Notes: generated by a model from the letters alone, not told the origin. Positions 44,922 through 53,812 are shown, counted from the stretch's first letter. The stretch: 64,000 nt of DNA from Neolewinella antarctica (GCF_011927835.1 NZ_JAATJH010000001.1:62001-126000); one strand, 5' to 3'. Made by a program: numbers and translations.

Positions 44922-44945
44922 AGTGTACTACTCACTTAATACACT
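44922..44945. promoter_or_regulatory. YtrA-type GntR operator
   Basis: AGTGTA (44922-44927) and TACACT (44940-44945) form an inverted repeat with a 12-base spacer. It overlaps the expected transcription start and ends 6 bases before the first ATG. YtrA of Bacillus is known to bind AGTGTA-N13-TACACT, and this operon encodes a YtrA-type GntR protein, so autoregulation is likely. Confidence 0.7.
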
Positions 44946-44951
44946 CGAACG

Positions 44952-45797
44952 ATGATTATTGAAGCTCGCGGCCTGGCGCACCATTACGGTCCCGAAAAAA
45001 CACTTTCCGACGTTGACCTGGTGATCGACCGGGCGGGCATCACCGGCCTCTGTGCACCGAACGGAGAAGGTAAAACGACGCTCCTCAAACTACTAGCGGG
45101 CTTGCAATTCCCTTCCGCCGGTGAGCTAAAAGTGCTCGGACACGAGCCCCGGGAGCGCCCGCTTGACTTACTCCAACGGCTCTACTTTCTTCCCAGCGAG
45201 CCCCACGCCCCGAAGTGGACGCCGACCAAAATCGCGCATTACTACGCTGCCTTCTACCCGAACTTCGATCACCAACTTTACCGGGAGAACTTAGTCTCTT
45301 TTCGCGTTGATCCGAATAAGCCGCTTGATCGAGTCAGTTTCGGTCAAAAACGCCGCGCGCAGCTAAGTTTCGCCCTCGCCACCCGCGCTCAGGTCTTGCT
45401 ACTCGACGAACCAACCATCGGGCTCGATATTCAGGGTAAGGATCAGTTCCGCCGTAGCCTCATTGCCGGCACGGAAGCCGGGCAGACGATCGTCATCGCG
45501 ACTCACTTGCTCAGCGAAGTGGAGAACGTGCTCGATCACCTCCTGTTACTGGCCGACCGGACCATCCGGGGTTACGTCGACCTTGGCCAGGCCGCTGCCT
45601 TTTACAGCTTCAACCTCAAACCCGTTAAGCCACCCTACGGCGATAAGGGGTACGCCCGCCGCGTACCCGGTGGCTGGCTGACGGTGCACGCCGACGGCCG
45701 CCCGTCCAATACTTCACTCGATCTGGAAACACTTTACCTCGCCCTGACCGACGGGCGGTTGGTGATGCCGGGCACTCTACAAACACCATTAGTATGA
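44952..45797 (+). CDS. ABC transporter ATP-binding protein
   Basis: 281 aa. Walker A is CAPNGEGKTTLLKLLAG, Walker B VLLLDEPTIGLD and the H-loop ATHLLSE. The ABC signature is degenerate (VSFGQKRRAQ instead of LSGGQ), as is common for the YtrB-like group. It powers the membrane protein encoded next; the stop and next start overlap in ATGA, so the two are translationally coupled. In Bacillus the equivalent GntR-ABC operon responds to cell-wall antibiotics; that role here is inference. Confidence 0.9.
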   Translation: MIIEARGLAHHYGPEKTLSDVDLVIDRAGITGLCAPNGEGKTTLLKLLAGLQFPSAGELKVLGHEPRERPLDLLQRLYFLPSEPHAPKWTPTKIAHYYAAFYPNFDHQLYRENLVSFRVDPNKPLDRVSFGQKRRAQLSFALATRAQVLLLDEPTIGLDIQGKDQFRRSLIAGTEAGQTIVIATHLLSEVENVLDHLLLLADRTIRGYVDLGQAAAFYSFNLKPVKPPYGDKGYARRVPGGWLTVHADGRPSNTSLDLETLYLALTDGRLVMPGTLQTPLV

Positions 45798-46606
45798 ACC
45801 CTTTTGCACGGATACTGGCCATCGTCCGAATCTTCATCGCGGAGTTGGGCGTGGTTGCTTACCTCGCCTCGACGGGAATTTTTGTTGGCACACTGACGCT
45901 CATCTACTTCCTTTTCGGCTTAGCGGACGCTACCGCCGGGCCTCCCGGGAGTGTCAACTTTCCCGACGATGCTTTTGAAGGTTTATTCATGTTTGCGGGC
46001 TTGCTGAGCGCGATCATTTTCACGACCTCTTACTTAAGGCGGTGGTTTAAAGAAGAGGATCGCGGCATCAGCTTTCTAAGCTTACCCGCTTCCTGGGGGG
46101 AGCGCTTCGGGGCGGTCTTAGTGTTCGGCTGGCTTTTCGTCCCCCTTCTATGTTTCGCACCGCTCATTCTGCTGTCGTTTTTCGCAAAGGCCATTGTTCC
46201 CATATCCATCGCCTTGCCGTCAATTGCCATCCTCCCAGAAATCGTGTGGCAGACGTGGCTTATTCACGTGGGTTTTTCGACCGTGTACTTGATGCCGGTT
46301 ATTATTTCGCCGAAGAGGGTAGGTGTGGGGGTTGTGCTATTGATCATTGGCTTCAGTGTGTACGTGGCCAAGCTTCGAGCTTCCTTTGACCCCGGCCCGG
46401 AGCGTGTGCCCCTGTCAGAGAATGCCTTTTGGGCTACGGACGTGGTGGGTATGTACGAGAGCGAGACGCTACTTACGGCCAGCCCCGCCGCCAGTTTCGT
46501 CTTTCAGCCCCACTCTCACGAAGACTTCCCCGGGTTGGTCGTGTTTATGGCCGCCCTCGCGCTGACCTTAGCGGCCGGTCTGGCTTTACGGCGCAAAACC
46601 ATTTAG
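45794..46606 (+). CDS. ABC-2-type membrane protein
   Basis: 270 aa with about six hydrophobic segments (VVAYLASTGIFVGTLTLIYF, LFMFAGLLSAIIFTTSYL, AVLVFGWLFVPLLCFAPLIL, VVLLIIGFSVYVA, LVVFMAALALTLAAGLAL). No family signature is obvious, but the position after a YtrB-like ATPase with a 4-base overlap identifies it as the permease partner. Followed 2 bases later by the GntR gene. Confidence 0.78.
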   Translation: MNPFARILAIVRIFIAELGVVAYLASTGIFVGTLTLIYFLFGLADATAGPPGSVNFPDDAFEGLFMFAGLLSAIIFTTSYLRRWFKEEDRGISFLSLPASWGERFGAVLVFGWLFVPLLCFAPLILLSFFAKAIVPISIALPSIAILPEIVWQTWLIHVGFSTVYLMPVIISPKRVGVGVVLLIIGFSVYVAKLRASFDPGPERVPLSENAFWATDVVGMYESETLLTASPAASFVFQPHSHEDFPGLVVFMAALALTLAAGLALRRKTI

Positions 46607-46608
46607 TC

Positions 46609-46986
46609 ATGAGAATCCAAACAACAAGTAACGGCATTTACGAGCAGATCGCTGACTACGGAATGGAGCAGATCCTGGCTGGTGAGTGGCTGGACGGTGA
46701 ACGGATACCGTCCGTACGCCAACTAGCGGCCGAAATCGGAGTAAACCCCAACACCGTAATGAGTGCTTACGACCGACTCAAGGAACAGGCCATTATCAGT
46801 ACCGTCCGGGGGCGGGGTTTCTTCGTCGCCGAGGGTGGGAAAGCGGCCGCCGTAGCGCTGCGCAGGACGGAATTTATTCGCCAGCAAATCCCCTCCATCC
46901 GTCGCAATCTATCGCTGCTCGGTATCTCCGTCGACGAACTTAGTTACCTCCTAACCTTACCAACCTTTAACGACGAATCCGTATGA
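46609..46986 (+). CDS. GntR-family regulator, YtrA type
   Basis: 125 aa. A GntR winged helix (IYEQIADYGMEQILAGEWLDGERIPSVRQLAAEIGVNPNTVMSAYDRLKEQAII) is followed by only a short helical tail, the mark of the YtrA subfamily, which lacks an effector domain. The start ATG 46609 is 2 bases after the permease stop. It probably represses its own operon through the AGTGTA-N12-TACACT site. Confidence 0.9.
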   Translation: MRIQTTSNGIYEQIADYGMEQILAGEWLDGERIPSVRQLAAEIGVNPNTVMSAYDRLKEQAIISTVRGRGFFVAEGGKAAAVALRRTEFIRQQIPSIRRNLSLLGISVDELSYLLTLPTFNDESV

Positions 46987-47666
46987 AACTCCCATTTTTG
47001 ATCTACTTATCCGTTTTTGTCATCTTGGTCGCCGTTGACATCTCGCTAAAGCTGTTCCGCAATTCGGAGGAGTCGTACGACCAGCAAAAAGTGGAACTCA
47101 AGGGGCGCTACGAGCGGGCGGTCCAAACCGCGGGCGCACCAACCGTTCGAAAGAAAGTAGCGCTGGCGGGCATACAAGATTTGAGAATAAGTCCCGGCTT
47201 CCTACTGGTACACGACGAGCATTTGGGCGATTCGATCGTGGTTGAGGTACCGGAGCCAGCCGCGGCCAACTTGGTGCTGGAGCGAGACGGCGAACAGCTT
47301 ACCGTTGATTTTGACCGGGCGGTAAGGTTGAACGCCCCGGTAAGGGTACGTGCTAACCTCAACAATACCGGGTCTTCAACGCTACGCGTCGAACTGCAAA
47401 AGGCGTACGCTGGCAGAACAAGGTTTCAGCCTGATTTTACTACTAAATCCTCACTGACCATACCGAAGTTAACGCTGATTGGCGTGCCCAGTCAAGCTGT
47501 CTCTATCGACGTCGAGACCTTATCGCTGCTTGAGGCCGAATACCTGAAATTCCTGCGGGGGCGTGCGGGTACGGTAGAGCTCGAAGCACGCATGGGGGTA
47601 GCCATCGACGGTACACTATCGGACCGTTTAGCCTACGGTGACTTTAAGCTTCTTTCACCGGACTAA
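46983..47666 (+). CDS. membrane-anchored protein of the ABC/GntR operon, unknown function
   Basis: 227 aa; the start overlaps the GntR stop by 4 bases. One N-terminal membrane segment (LPFLIYLSVFVILVAVDISL) leads to an extracytoplasmic beta-rich domain (LAGIQDLRISPGFLLVHD, VPEPAAANLVLERDGEQLTVDF, LTIPKLTLIGVPSQAVSIDVETLSLLEAEY). The strand pattern resembles DUF2807-like beta-helix domains, but this is only an impression. Tight coupling suggests it serves the ABC system. Confidence 0.7.
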   Translation: MKLPFLIYLSVFVILVAVDISLKLFRNSEESYDQQKVELKGRYERAVQTAGAPTVRKKVALAGIQDLRISPGFLLVHDEHLGDSIVVEVPEPAAANLVLERDGEQLTVDFDRAVRLNAPVRVRANLNNTGSSTLRVELQKAYAGRTRFQPDFTTKSSLTIPKLTLIGVPSQAVSIDVETLSLLEAEYLKFLRGRAGTVELEARMGVAIDGTLSDRLAYGDFKLLSPD

Positions 47667-47731
47667 GTGAAGTAATACCGAAACCGGATGCGCAACTTAT
47701 GGGTTCAAGCACCACATAAAATACGTGCTGT

Positions 47732-48997
47732 TTGTCTACTCATATCCTTCTCCTACTCCTTGCCGGCATTGCGCTCATGGGCACGTTCATGCTGCCCGGT
47801 TTGCTGCGCAAGCAGATACTGAGTCTGCCAATTATCTACGTGACCTTTGGGTTCGCCGTATTTAGTTTACCCATTGACCTGCCGCTGATGAACCCGGAGG
47901 ACGCCCGTTTCGACCGGCAACTCATGGAGTACATCACGGAGTTCATCGTCATCATTTCGCTGGCCGGTACGGGCTTAAAGATGAAGCGCGACCCGGGTTG
48001 GAAAACCTGGTCGACCGGTATCTACTTACTGGCCATTGCAATGCCGCTCACGATCCTGGCCGTTGCCGGTTTGGGTTGGTGGTGGGTCGGGTTGGCGCCC
48101 GCTTCGGCCATTTTGCTGGGGGCGGTGCTGGCACCGACCGATCCCGTGCTCGCGGCCAACGTGCAGGTTGGCCCGCCGCAGGATGATTCCTCCGAAGACG
48201 AAGTGCGTTTCGGCCTGACGCTGGAGGCGGGGCTCAACGACGGACTCGCCTTTCCGTTCGTCTACCTGGCCATCGCCATCGTTTCGGCGACTGACATTTC
48301 CGATGCCGTACTGACCTGGGCGTGGTGGGACTTCGGATACCGCATCATCGTCGGAACGGTCTGCGGTTGGGCAATGGGCAAATCACTCGCCTGGTTGTTC
48401 GCCAAGTTCGAAGCCAAAATGACCGAACGAGAGGATACGGAGATCGAAGAGGGTTTCTTCATTCTTGCCGCTACGCTACTTACCTATTCCCTCACCGAGA
48501 TCGTCGAAGGGTACGGATTTTTGGCCGTCTTCGTAGCGGCCGTAATTTCGGGGAGGACGAGCGGGGCAAAGGTGGAAACCCGCCAGCAAAGCTACGAGGC
48601 GATCGATCAGGTGGAACAAGCCGTGTTGGGCATTTTTCTTATCGCTTTCGGTGGCATCACGGCGACGGGCGGTCTGGCAGATCTTACCTGGGAAGGTGCG
48701 CTGCTGGGTCTAGCGATCTTGTTAATTATCCGCCCGCTGAGTGGCATGATTGCCTTCATACCTTCCAAACTTCCTTTTCTGGAACGGCTCGCCATCAGCT
48801 ATTTTGGCATTCGCGGCGTGGGCTCGCTCTATTATTTAGCCTACGCGCACAACTCAGAGTACTTCCCCGAAATCGACGCCGTTTGGAGCATCGTTAACTT
48901 CACGATGCTCGTGTCTATTTTCCTGCACGGGCTGAGCGTCAAGCCATTTTTAAGCTACGTTGACCGGCGCATGGGGCGCGAGAAAGAGGCTGAATAG
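47732..48997 (+). CDS. cation/proton antiporter (CPA1, NhaP-like)
   Basis: 421 aa with about 12 membrane segments. The transport core is visible in LGAVLAPTDPVLAANVQVG (the TDP motif) and LEAGLNDGLAFPFVYLA (the ND motif), which carry the ion-binding Asp residues. GGITATGG and FGIRGVGSLYYLAYA are conserved later segments. It exports Na+ or K+ in exchange for protons. The start appears to be TTG 47732; the next ATG (residue 17) would cut into the first membrane helix. Confidence 0.9.
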   Translation: MSTHILLLLLAGIALMGTFMLPGLLRKQILSLPIIYVTFGFAVFSLPIDLPLMNPEDARFDRQLMEYITEFIVIISLAGTGLKMKRDPGWKTWSTGIYLLAIAMPLTILAVAGLGWWWVGLAPASAILLGAVLAPTDPVLAANVQVGPPQDDSSEDEVRFGLTLEAGLNDGLAFPFVYLAIAIVSATDISDAVLTWAWWDFGYRIIVGTVCGWAMGKSLAWLFAKFEAKMTEREDTEIEEGFFILAATLLTYSLTEIVEGYGFLAVFVAAVISGRTSGAKVETRQQSYEAIDQVEQAVLGIFLIAFGGITATGGLADLTWEGALLGLAILLIIRPLSGMIAFIPSKLPFLERLAISYFGIRGVGSLYYLAYAHNSEYFPEIDAVWSIVNFTMLVSIFLHGLSVKPFLSYVDRRMGREKEAE

Positions 48998-49035
48998 CTT
49001 GCGGACGCGCGACGTGCTTAATACCAAACGAAGGC

Positions 49036-49043
49036 TATATTTG
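49036..49043 (+). promoter_or_regulatory. -7 box of the small lipoprotein gene
   Basis: TATATTTG, a perfect TAnnTTTG, 31 bases before the ATG at 49075. Confidence 0.6.
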
Positions 49044-49074
49044 CTCGACTGATCGCCCCGGAAACCGTCTGACC

Positions 49075-49500
49075 ATGTACCGAACTCTCTTGCTTTTATT
49101 AACCGTAGTGATGTTGTCGTGCTCCGGCAGTGGCTACGACGAGGGTGGTTTTCCGGAGGACCAGATCGGCGCAAACATGGCCTTCAAACGAATGAGCCTG
49201 CACGGTAGGATGGAACCCGTCCTGGAAGATGGTTTCGCTTTTACGGGTTGGCAGTTCTACGTTGCTTCCACGACGCAGTCGGTTGTCGGTAATGATCCGG
49301 CGCTGGTGACGGTCACGCTGGAGGATGATTCTGGCATACAGTATTACGTTACCGTACCGTCCGGTGACGAGCTGGCGTACGACCTGGAGATCGGCACTTA
49401 CGGCTTCGGGACGGGAACGATCGGCAATGTTAAGCGAGACCTGCCCGCCGGAGAAGTCGTCGCGGAGATTCTGCTAACGGAGTGGGAAGTACCTAAGTAA
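49075..49500 (+). CDS. small lipoprotein, function unknown
   Basis: 141 aa with a lipoprotein signal (LLLLLTVVMLSC). The mature part is beta-rich and acidic (GDELAYDLEIGTYGFGTGTIGNVKRDLPAGEVVAEILLTEWEVPK), reminiscent of a transthyretin-like fold. No family is recognised. It has its own promoter and a strong terminator, so it is a single-gene unit. Confidence 0.7.
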   Translation: MYRTLLLLLTVVMLSCSGSGYDEGGFPEDQIGANMAFKRMSLHGRMEPVLEDGFAFTGWQFYVASTTQSVVGNDPALVTVTLEDDSGIQYYVTVPSGDELAYDLEIGTYGFGTGTIGNVKRDLPAGEVVAEILLTEWEVPK

Positions 49501-49510
49501 CACAAAATAC

Positions 49511-49544
49511 GAAGCCAAGAAAACCTCCCGGTTTCCTTGGCTTC
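49511..49544. terminator. hairpin terminator, lipoprotein / ridA
   Basis: GAAGCCAAG-AAACC pairs with GGTTTC-CTTGGCTTC around TCCC. It lies between the lipoprotein and ridA in convergent arrangement and can serve both. Confidence 0.8.
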
Positions 49545-49614
49545 ACACTGGTCGGGGCGCTCGTTACCTAGCTGCGTAACTGGTTCATCGAATTTACCAT
49601 TGTCGTTACTCGTA

Positions 49615-50001
49615 TTAGTCAATTGCCGCAATACAGCTAATCTCCACGTTTACGTATTTCGGTAAATTAGCCACTTCGACTAGCGCGCGCGCCGGAGCGG
49701 TCGCCTCGTCGAAATATTCGCTGTAAATGCTGTTGATCTTACCGAAATTCTCGATGTCGCTGACGAAGACGCTGCACTTTAGGATCTGACCGAAACTACT
49801 TCCAGCCGCCGTCAAAATAGCCCCGAGATTATCGAGCACGCGGCGAGTTTCTACTTCGAGGTTGTCGGTCAACAATTCACCCGTGTTTGGGTCGAGGGCG
49901 ATTTGTCCGCTGACGTAGAGGACACCGTTGTGGGCAATCGCCTGGTTGTAGGCGCCGACGGGAGCGGGTGCGTTGGGCGTGTTAATTACTTTTCTGGCCA
50001 T
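49615..50001 (-). CDS. ridA: RidA-family enamine/imine deaminase
   Basis: 128 aa. Hydrolyses reactive 2-aminoacrylate and related enamines formed by PLP enzymes. PVGAYNQAIAHNGVLYVSGQIALDP, VFVSDIENFGKIN and PARALVEVANLPKYVNVEISCIA, which includes the conserved substrate Arg, are typical. Cytoplasmic trimer in the family. Its own -7-like box (TATCTTGC) lies 20 bases upstream. Confidence 0.92.
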   Translation of the reverse strand: MARKVINTPNAPAPVGAYNQAIAHNGVLYVSGQIALDPNTGELLTDNLEVETRRVLDNLGAILTAAGSSFGQILKCSVFVSDIENFGKINSIYSEYFDEATAPARALVEVANLPKYVNVEISCIAAID

Positions 50002-50020
50002 GGGGTTTATAGTTTGGTCG

Positions 50021-50028
50021 CAAGATAA
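50021..50028 (-). promoter_or_regulatory. -7-like box of ridA
   Basis: The minus strand reads TATCTTGC followed by G, an imperfect match, 20 bases before the ATG. Confidence 0.4.
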
Positions 50029-50085
50029 AAGATTCTGCGGAATGGCAGTAGGGTAGGGTATCGCCGCTCCTTTCCCAATTACCCC

Positions 50086-50103
50086 GCACCCGCGGCCGCG
50101 CCC
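50086..50103 (+). repeat. dispersed 18-nt repeat, copy 10
   Basis: GCACCCGCGGCCGCGCCC, one mismatch, followed by TA; the left flank ATTACCCC is shared with copy 13. It lies between ridA and the S9 peptidase gene. Confidence 0.85.
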
Positions 50104-50128
50104 TAAAATCCTGAATCAGTATGCTCGA

Positions 50129-52564
50129 TTAGGGGCGGATGTCCCCCTTGTTCTTCACCCACTTTTCCATCCACTGGTCTTGCTCCCAGAGTAAGTGTAA
50201 AATCGACTCTTTGGCGCGGTAGCCGTGGCTCTCCTTCGGCAGCATCACGAGACGAACCGTTGCCCCGAGCCCCTTAAGCGCATTAAAATACCGCTCGGAC
50301 TGCAAAGGGTAGGTGCCGGAATTATTGTCCGCCTCCCCGTGCACGAGCAGTAAGGGCGTCTTCATTTTTTCGGCGTGCATGAAGGGCGACATGGTGTTGT
50401 AAACCGCGGGTGCCTCCCAGTAGGATCGTTGCTCTGACTGGAAACCAAACGGCGTCAGGGTCCGGTTATAAGCACCCGAGCGGGCGATGCCGGCGGCAAA
50501 AAGATCGGAATGGCTCAGGAGATTGGCGACCATAAACGCGCCGTAGCTGTGGCCACCCACGGCAACGCGCTCCCGGTCGATGTAGCCAAGTGCATCGACG
50601 GCGTCGATGGCCGCCTTGCCGTTAGCCACGAGTTGTTTGCGGAAGGAATCGTTGGGCTCCGTATCGCCCTCGCCCACGATCGGGAAGGCGGCATCGTCCA
50701 GTACGACGTAACCGCGCGTGACCCAGTAGACCGGGCTGCCGTAGTAGGGATAGATAAATTCGTTGGGGTTGCTGGTGTTCTGCGCCGCGCTCGCTTTGTC
50801 CTTGAACTCCCGGGGGTAGGCCCAGAGGATCATCGGCATCTTTTCCTTTTTTTCCTTATCGTAACCCACCGGCAGGTACAGCGTTCCGGTGAGTTCGAGG
50901 CCATCCTCCCGCGCGTACGTGATCACCTCCTTGTGCACGTTACCCAACGCCGCAAAAGGATTTTCGAAGTTGGTGATCTGGGTCATGTCGCCGGAATTCA
51001 CGTCACGGAAATAGTAGTTCGGGTAGTCGACGGGGCTTTCGATTCTTACCTGGAGGCGGCCAGTTTTTGGGTCGAAATCCTGTAAATCTTCTACCTTTCC
51101 TTCCATCTTGGAAACGTATAATTCCTCCGCATCACCGGAGCTCAAATCAATCTTGTGGAGGAACGGGTACTGCCCATTTTCCGTGTATCCGTCGCCAAGC
51201 ATGAACGCGTGGTCGCCGTCCAGCGCCAGCACGGAGCGACCGTATTCGTTGCGTTCGTAAACCGGGCTTCCCGGGTCGCTGTACCGATCCTGGTAGTTAC
51301 GGTCGAAAAGCACTTTGGGTGACTGGTCGGCGTCGCTGGGGTTAAAGACGTAGGTTTTGGTGTTGCGCGTGTCCCACCAGCGGTCGTAAGCGACGGCCGT
51401 GTTGTCGTTGCCCCAGGCGATGCCCGCGTACCGGTTGGTTGTCTTGAGGATGGATTTTCCTTCCCCCGCGAACGGAGCGGACAGGGTAAAAACTTCGTCC
51501 CGGAAATCGACCTCATTGGCCGGGTCGCCCTCGTCGAGTGCCTGCACGTAAGTGAGCTCCGCGGCTTTGTCGGCCCGCCAGCTCACATTCCGGCGGCCGG
51601 GCTCGGTGGCCATGAAGCCTTTCGGTAAGTCTTCAATGAGGGGCACGTCGTTCACGACCCGTACGACTTTTCCGGTCTGGTCGTAGACGGTCGTCACTGT
51701 CGGGAAGCGGTAGTAAGGGACGAGGTAGGAAAACGGGCGCTGTACGTGACTTACCATAACGTATGCACCGTCGGGGCTGTAGCTTAGGTTGCGGTACATA
51801 TCAGTTGGTAGCCACCGCTCGGTGCGGCCGTCGGGGTAGACGCGGTGAATTTCACTCCTGGCGAGTTGCTCGAAATTGTGCTCGTCGTTCGGGTTTTTCA
51901 GTAGGTCCTGATAAGTACGGTTCTGGGCTTTCTTACCGTCGGCCGTCGAGATGGTTGGCCCGGTCGGTACCGCAGTTGCGCCGTCGATGAGTGATTTACG
52001 GTCCTGCGGTAAAAACTTGACGAGCATGGATTTGCCGTCCTTCGCCCAGTTAATGACGTCGCCCATGTTGGCATTCACGGCGCGCTCCGCGGCGTTGGTC
52101 ACGCGTTGGGCCGCGCCCGTAGCGACGTCCAGTAGCCACACTTCCACACCCTCCGCCGTGGTGTGCGTCATGGCGACCTGGCGGTAGTCGGGTGACCAGT
52201 TGAAGTTCGTCAGGCGGGGTTTTTCGGGCAGGCCAGTGACTTCACGGACTTCCGTGCCGCCCGCCGTTGCGCCGACGGCCACGCTGTTGTAGTAAGTGAC
52301 GCGGCTACCAATGTTGGTCTGCGGGTCGATCCTCAGGCCGCCGAGGCGCAGCTCCGTCTGGCTCAGGTCTGCGATGGACTTATAGGCGTCGCGGTAAATC
52401 AGGACCATCATTTTCTTGTCCTTGTCCATCAGTACGCTGGGGGCGAGGGGCACGTCGACGAGTTTGAGGATGTCGTCCGGTGGCGTTTGGTAGCCGAGGG
52501 CGTCCTGGGCGCTGACGCTGGTGCAGAGGAGTAGGGGAAGGAGCAGGGGGAGAAGTCTACGCAT
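50129..52564 (-). CDS. prolyl-oligopeptidase-family serine peptidase (S9D-like)
   Basis: 811 aa from ATG 52564, with a signal peptide (MRRLLPLLLPLLLCTSVSA). The N-terminal part is a beta-propeller (NFNWSPDYRQVAMTHT, LSYSPDGAYVMVSHVQ). The C-terminal alpha/beta-hydrolase domain has the nucleophile motif GGHSYGAFMVANLL, LLVHGEADNN with the acid, and PKESHGYRAKE with the His. The SGAYNRTLTPFGFQSEQR stretch resembles the glutamyl-endopeptidase-like S9D group. Exported, so it probably degrades peptides in the periplasm or outside. Confidence 0.9.
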   Translation of the reverse strand: MRRLLPLLLPLLLCTSVSAQDALGYQTPPDDILKLVDVPLAPSVLMDKDKKMMVLIYRDAYKSIADLSQTELRLGGLRIDPQTNIGSRVTYYNSVAVGATAGGTEVREVTGLPEKPRLTNFNWSPDYRQVAMTHTTAEGVEVWLLDVATGAAQRVTNAAERAVNANMGDVINWAKDGKSMLVKFLPQDRKSLIDGATAVPTGPTISTADGKKAQNRTYQDLLKNPNDEHNFEQLARSEIHRVYPDGRTERWLPTDMYRNLSYSPDGAYVMVSHVQRPFSYLVPYYRFPTVTTVYDQTGKVVRVVNDVPLIEDLPKGFMATEPGRRNVSWRADKAAELTYVQALDEGDPANEVDFRDEVFTLSAPFAGEGKSILKTTNRYAGIAWGNDNTAVAYDRWWDTRNTKTYVFNPSDADQSPKVLFDRNYQDRYSDPGSPVYERNEYGRSVLALDGDHAFMLGDGYTENGQYPFLHKIDLSSGDAEELYVSKMEGKVEDLQDFDPKTGRLQVRIESPVDYPNYYFRDVNSGDMTQITNFENPFAALGNVHKEVITYAREDGLELTGTLYLPVGYDKEKKEKMPMILWAYPREFKDKASAAQNTSNPNEFIYPYYGSPVYWVTRGYVVLDDAAFPIVGEGDTEPNDSFRKQLVANGKAAIDAVDALGYIDRERVAVGGHSYGAFMVANLLSHSDLFAAGIARSGAYNRTLTPFGFQSEQRSYWEAPAVYNTMSPFMHAEKMKTPLLLVHGEADNNSGTYPLQSERYFNALKGLGATVRLVMLPKESHGYRAKESILHLLWEQDQWMEKWVKNKGDIRP

Positions 52565-52590
52565 GGAGTCGTAAGTGTTGGTTTGAGAAA

Positions 52591-52619
52591 CTAAGATAGT
52601 CAACCGTACGCAAGGCAAA
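52591..52619 (-). promoter_or_regulatory. promoter of the S9 peptidase gene
   Basis: The minus strand has TTTG, 17 bases, then TATCTTAG, one mismatch to TAnnTTTG, 27 bases before ATG 52564. Confidence 0.5.
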
Positions 52620-52721
52620 AAATTGACGGCAGCGACTGAGCAGTTTCTCAATTCGAACGCTTACCTGACGTTGCTGCTACCCGGATTCAACTTACTTCAT
52701 TAATTTGGCCAAAACCTCAAG

Positions 52722-53300
52722 ATGCAACCACGCACCGGACTCACCGAATACCCCGAGTTAATAACCGAGCGGCTCAAACTCAATCGGCCGACCACGTTAG
52801 ATATTCCGGCGATTGTTAAAATGGCCGACAACCCCAGGGTCGTTGTTACTACCAGGGGGATGCCCAGTCCGTACTATGAAGAAGATGCCGTCTATTTCCT
52901 GAACCGTGCGTATCAAAGCTTCGCGAGTGGGGCAGCGTACCTATTTGCGATACGTTTGCGTGATACCGACGAGTTCATCGGTGGCATCGGCCTGCACCTG
53001 ACGCCGGAGGATGAGAAAGCTGAATTGGGGTACTGGCTGGGCGAGCCTCACTGGGGTGGAGGGATCGCTACGGAAGCGGTCGGCGCTATGATTCCGTTCG
53101 CTTTCAAGGAGTTAGGACTACATAAGGTCTACGCCCACCACACCACCGATAACGCTGCCTCGGCTAAAGTGCTGCTCAAAAATGGTATGATCCGCGAAGG
53201 AGTAACCATTGCGGACACCAAGCGGAACGGTAAATTTCGTGATTGCGTTAACTACCGGCTGACTAAGTACGAGTACGGCACGCTGAGTAAAGAGGAGTGA
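52722..53300 (+). CDS. GNAT-family acetyltransferase (RimJ/RimL type)
   Basis: 192 aa. ERLKLNRPTTLDIPAIVKMADNP, IGGIGLHLTPEDEKAELGYWLGEPHWGGGIATEAVGAMI (acetyl-CoA loop) and LHKVYAHHTTDNAASAKVLLKNGMIREG are characteristic. Such enzymes acetylate protein N-termini or small molecules; the acceptor cannot be deduced. It is isolated, divergent from the peptidase gene. Confidence 0.9.
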   Translation: MQPRTGLTEYPELITERLKLNRPTTLDIPAIVKMADNPRVVVTTRGMPSPYYEEDAVYFLNRAYQSFASGAAYLFAIRLRDTDEFIGGIGLHLTPEDEKAELGYWLGEPHWGGGIATEAVGAMIPFAFKELGLHKVYAHHTTDNAASAKVLLKNGMIREGVTIADTKRNGKFRDCVNYRLTKYEYGTLSKEE

Positions 53301-53532
53301 ATTTATGGGTATGGATTTAGTAGTGTCGACGGTGTCGGGTAAGATATTACTAGCAGTTATTACCGCTATTTACTACTTACTTTTTTTCTGGCTAACCACC
53401 AGTCAAATTAGGCAGTGCACTAGTTCGTGATTGGACGTTGCCCGCAGTCGCTACAACACAAACAGCCCACCGGGAATATTCCGGCAGGCTATTGATGTTA
53501 TTAATCTTAATTCAGCTCAGGGCCGGGTGGCG

Positions 53533-53763
53533 CTACGCTTCGTCGTCCGTATCGTCGTCGTCGGCTACTTCGACGACCTCGGGGGCTTTCACCAGCAGGT
53601 TACCGTTGTAGAACATGTTACCTTCCGCGTCCGTGTAGGCACGGTGGGGCTGGTGGGTTTCGCCCGTGGTCTGGCAGACCGTGAGGGTTGGCTCGGAGGC
53701 CTTGTAGTGCGTACGACGCTTGCGCTTGCGTTGTTTCGAGATTCGCGACTTGGGATGCGCCAT
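53533..53763 (-). CDS. rpmF: 50S ribosomal protein L32
   Basis: 76 aa. AHPKSRISKQRKRKRRTHYKA is the conserved basic start. The zinc-binding Cys pairs of some L32 proteins are missing (only one Cys, VCQTTGE), as in many Bacteroidota. The acidic tail VEVADDDDTDDEA is notable. It follows yceD by 49 bases, the common bacterial arrangement; plsX and fabH, which often follow, are absent. Confidence 0.93.
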   Translation of the reverse strand: MAHPKSRISKQRKRKRRTHYKASEPTLTVCQTTGETHQPHRAYTDAEGNMFYNGNLLVKAPEVVEVADDDDTDDEA

Positions 53764-53812
53764 GGCGGAAGTATTTGAGTGGCTGAAAGTCAGCCGCTAG
53801 TAGTAGTTGTGG

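Noticed and set aside
44952-45797. Degenerate ABC signature (VSFGQKRRAQ) as evidence of a dead ATPase
   Set aside because: Relaxed signatures of this kind are normal in the YtrB-like group, and Walker A, Walker B and H-loop are intact.
53469-53483. CCGGGAATATTCCGG near-palindrome as an operator
   Set aside because: Single copy, imperfect, at the 3' ends of convergent genes, with no promoter nearby.
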